The notes below the pieces were generated by a model that was not told where the DNA came from, ran no database searches, and saw nothing but the letters and a program-made list of their open reading frames with translations. The position numbers and the translations under genes are program-made. Shown piece by piece: positions 5,463 to 6,295 of a stretch of 6,295 nt of DNA (the first letter of the stretch is position 1; every line of letters starts with the position of its first letter). The stretch is from Myxococcales bacterium (lineage in GTDB: Bacteria; Myxococcota; Myxococcia; Myxococcales; Anaeromyxobacteraceae): the NCBI GenBank assembly GCA_021784995.1, contig JAJYHA010000211.1, positions 1 through 6,295 of the forward strand. The letters run 5' to 3'.

Positions 5463-6295
5463 GGCCTCGACCGTCAGCACCGCGTACCCCTCGAAGGCCG
5501 GGAGCACGGTGGAGATGGACCAGCCGGAGGGGTTCATCACGATCTTCTCGTCGGTGCCGCTCGCGGCCTGGAAGCGGGCCCGGCGCGCGGCGCCGGCCAC
5601 GTGCAGGCCGAGGAAGAGGGTGGAGCCCTGGGCGGGACCGGACCCGAGCGACACCAGGTGGGCGTCGAGCCGCTCCGCGTTGCGGTAGAGCGCCACGAAG
5701 AGGGGCATCCGTCCGGTGACGCTCGCGGCGCGGCGTCCTCGCCCGAGCGCGGCGCCCAGCGCGCGCGCCACCGGCTCCAGGGGCCGGGGCTCGAGCGGCG
5801 CCCCCGCGCGCGGGGGCGGGAGGTCCGGCATCCTCACCACGAGGCCGTTCCCCACCTTCGCGCCGCCGGGCTTGCCGGCCGGCAGGGGCGGCGCCGCCTC
5901 GCGCCCCGCCTCGTCCACCGCGCCCACGGCGCCGAAGACCAGCGCGGTGGCGCCGGCCTCCACGCGCCGCTTCAGCTCGAGCGCCTCCAGCGGGCCGAGC
6001 GCCGCCGCCCCGGCCAGCACGAGCGCCGCGTCGGTGGGAGCGTCCGCCAGGCGCGTCACCACCGGCGCCTGGACCTGGAGCGCCGCCAGGGCGTCGGCCG
6101 CGCGCTCGAGCTGCGCCCGGTGGTCGCCGCCCGTCCACAGGTCGGCCTCGGCCGAGTAGAGCACGGCGCACTCCGTCACCGGGTCGGTCGCGCCCGGCGC
6201 GTTGCGCTGGGCGCCCACCAGCCGCCCGAAGCGGCGCAGCGCGGCGAGCGCCTCGGCGTCGCCCGCCTCGAGCCCGATCACCTCCACGCCGCACG
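5460..6295 (-). CDS. Unrecognised protein, C-terminal part, possibly glycoside-hydrolase-like accessory domains (5' partial)
   Basis: The frame is open from the right edge of the window (a Cys-Gly pair precedes the GTG at 6287) to the TGA at 5460-5462, so the gene most likely begins outside; the GTG at 6287 lacks a clear ribosome binding site. The visible 277 residues show no membrane segment. The first half contains ECAVLYSAEADLW, then a predicted helix/strand alternation ending in LKRRVEAGATALVFGAVG, like the Rossmann-type trimerisation domain of GH42 beta-galactosidases, in which a chain starting VAxLYS and ending in GGTLV is usual. A Pro/Gly/Ala-rich linker follows (PPLPAGKPGG, PDLPPPRAGAP). 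The last 90 residues look like a beta-sandwich: PLFVALYRNAERLDAHLVSLG resembles the HLxNY strand of glycosidase C-terminal domains, with FEGYAVLTVEA at the end. This is weak pattern resemblance only, no catalytic domain is visible, and the function is unassigned. It is convergent to the sensor kinase, so belongs to another transcription unit. Third positions are strongly GC-biased, supporting that it is a real gene. Confidence 0.72.
   Translation of the reverse strand, partial: CGVEVIGLEAGDAEALAALRRFGRLVGAQRNAPGATDPVTECAVLYSAEADLWTGGDHRAQLERAADALAALQVQAPVVTRLADAPTDAALVLAGAAALGPLEALELKRRVEAGATALVFGAVGAVDEAGREAAPPLPAGKPGGAKVGNGLVVRMPDLPPPRAGAPLEPRPLEPVARALGAALGRGRRAASVTGRMPLFVALYRNAERLDAHLVSLGSGPAQGSTLFLGLHVAGAARRARFQAASGTDEKIVMNPSGWSISTVLPAFEGYAVLTVEA

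Noticed and set aside
4936..6294. A 452-codon minus-strand open frame at the right end
   Set aside because: It overlaps both the kinase gene and the better-supported minus-strand gene in a different frame, and its translation is a low-complexity Arg/Gly/Ala mix.

Overview
The window is about 75% GC with strong G/C bias at third codon positions, GTG starts and tightly packed genes. Together with a chemotaxis CheA/CheC pair, nickel-pincer cofactor genes and a soluble GAF-PAS histidine kinase, this suggests a high-GC myxobacterium-like organism, perhaps close to Anaeromyxobacter. That assignment is inference; there is no rRNA or other marker to confirm it.

Layout, left to right. (1) Bases 1 to about 108 are clearly different: about 55% GC, rich in Thr/Asn/Gly/Ser, with a TGGTL unit repeated 72 bases apart, like a surface beta-helix or autotransporter-type repeat. 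They run in frame, without a stop, into the next segment. (2) From about 109 to 1278 is the C-terminal part (P3, P4, P5) of a CheA chemotaxis histidine kinase; the phosphoacceptor P1 and the P2 domain are absent. (3) Bases 1275-1889 encode a CheC-type CheY-P phosphatase that overlaps cheA by four bases. (4) Bases 1895-2638 and 2642-3820 encode LarB and LarC, the first and last enzymes of nickel-pincer nucleotide (NPN) cofactor synthesis. (5) Bases 3833-5419 encode a cytosolic GAF-PAS-HisKA-HATPase sensor kinase. (6) On the opposite strand, 5460-6295 is the C-terminal part of an unrecognised protein with faint resemblance to the C-terminal domains of glycoside-hydrolase-like proteins. The two convergent genes are separated by 40 bases, which hold a large GC-rich hairpin whose arms include both stop codons.

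The five + strand genes are separated by -4, 5, 3 and 12 bases with no visible internal promoter, so they probably form one transcription unit. cheA and cheC act together (kinase and CheY-P phosphatase), as do larB and larC (cofactor assembly). The link between the signalling and cofactor pairs is only their position. LarE (sulfur insertion), LarA (an NPN-using racemase), CheY, CheD and a response regulator for the sensor kinase are not in the window.

I found no strong case for a wholly new system. The points most worth checking are the abrupt in-frame 5' junction (assembly chimera or real fusion), the larBC pair inside a chemotaxis/sensor-kinase run without larA or larE, the loss of one of the two CheC active sites, and the stop-codon-spanning hairpin.
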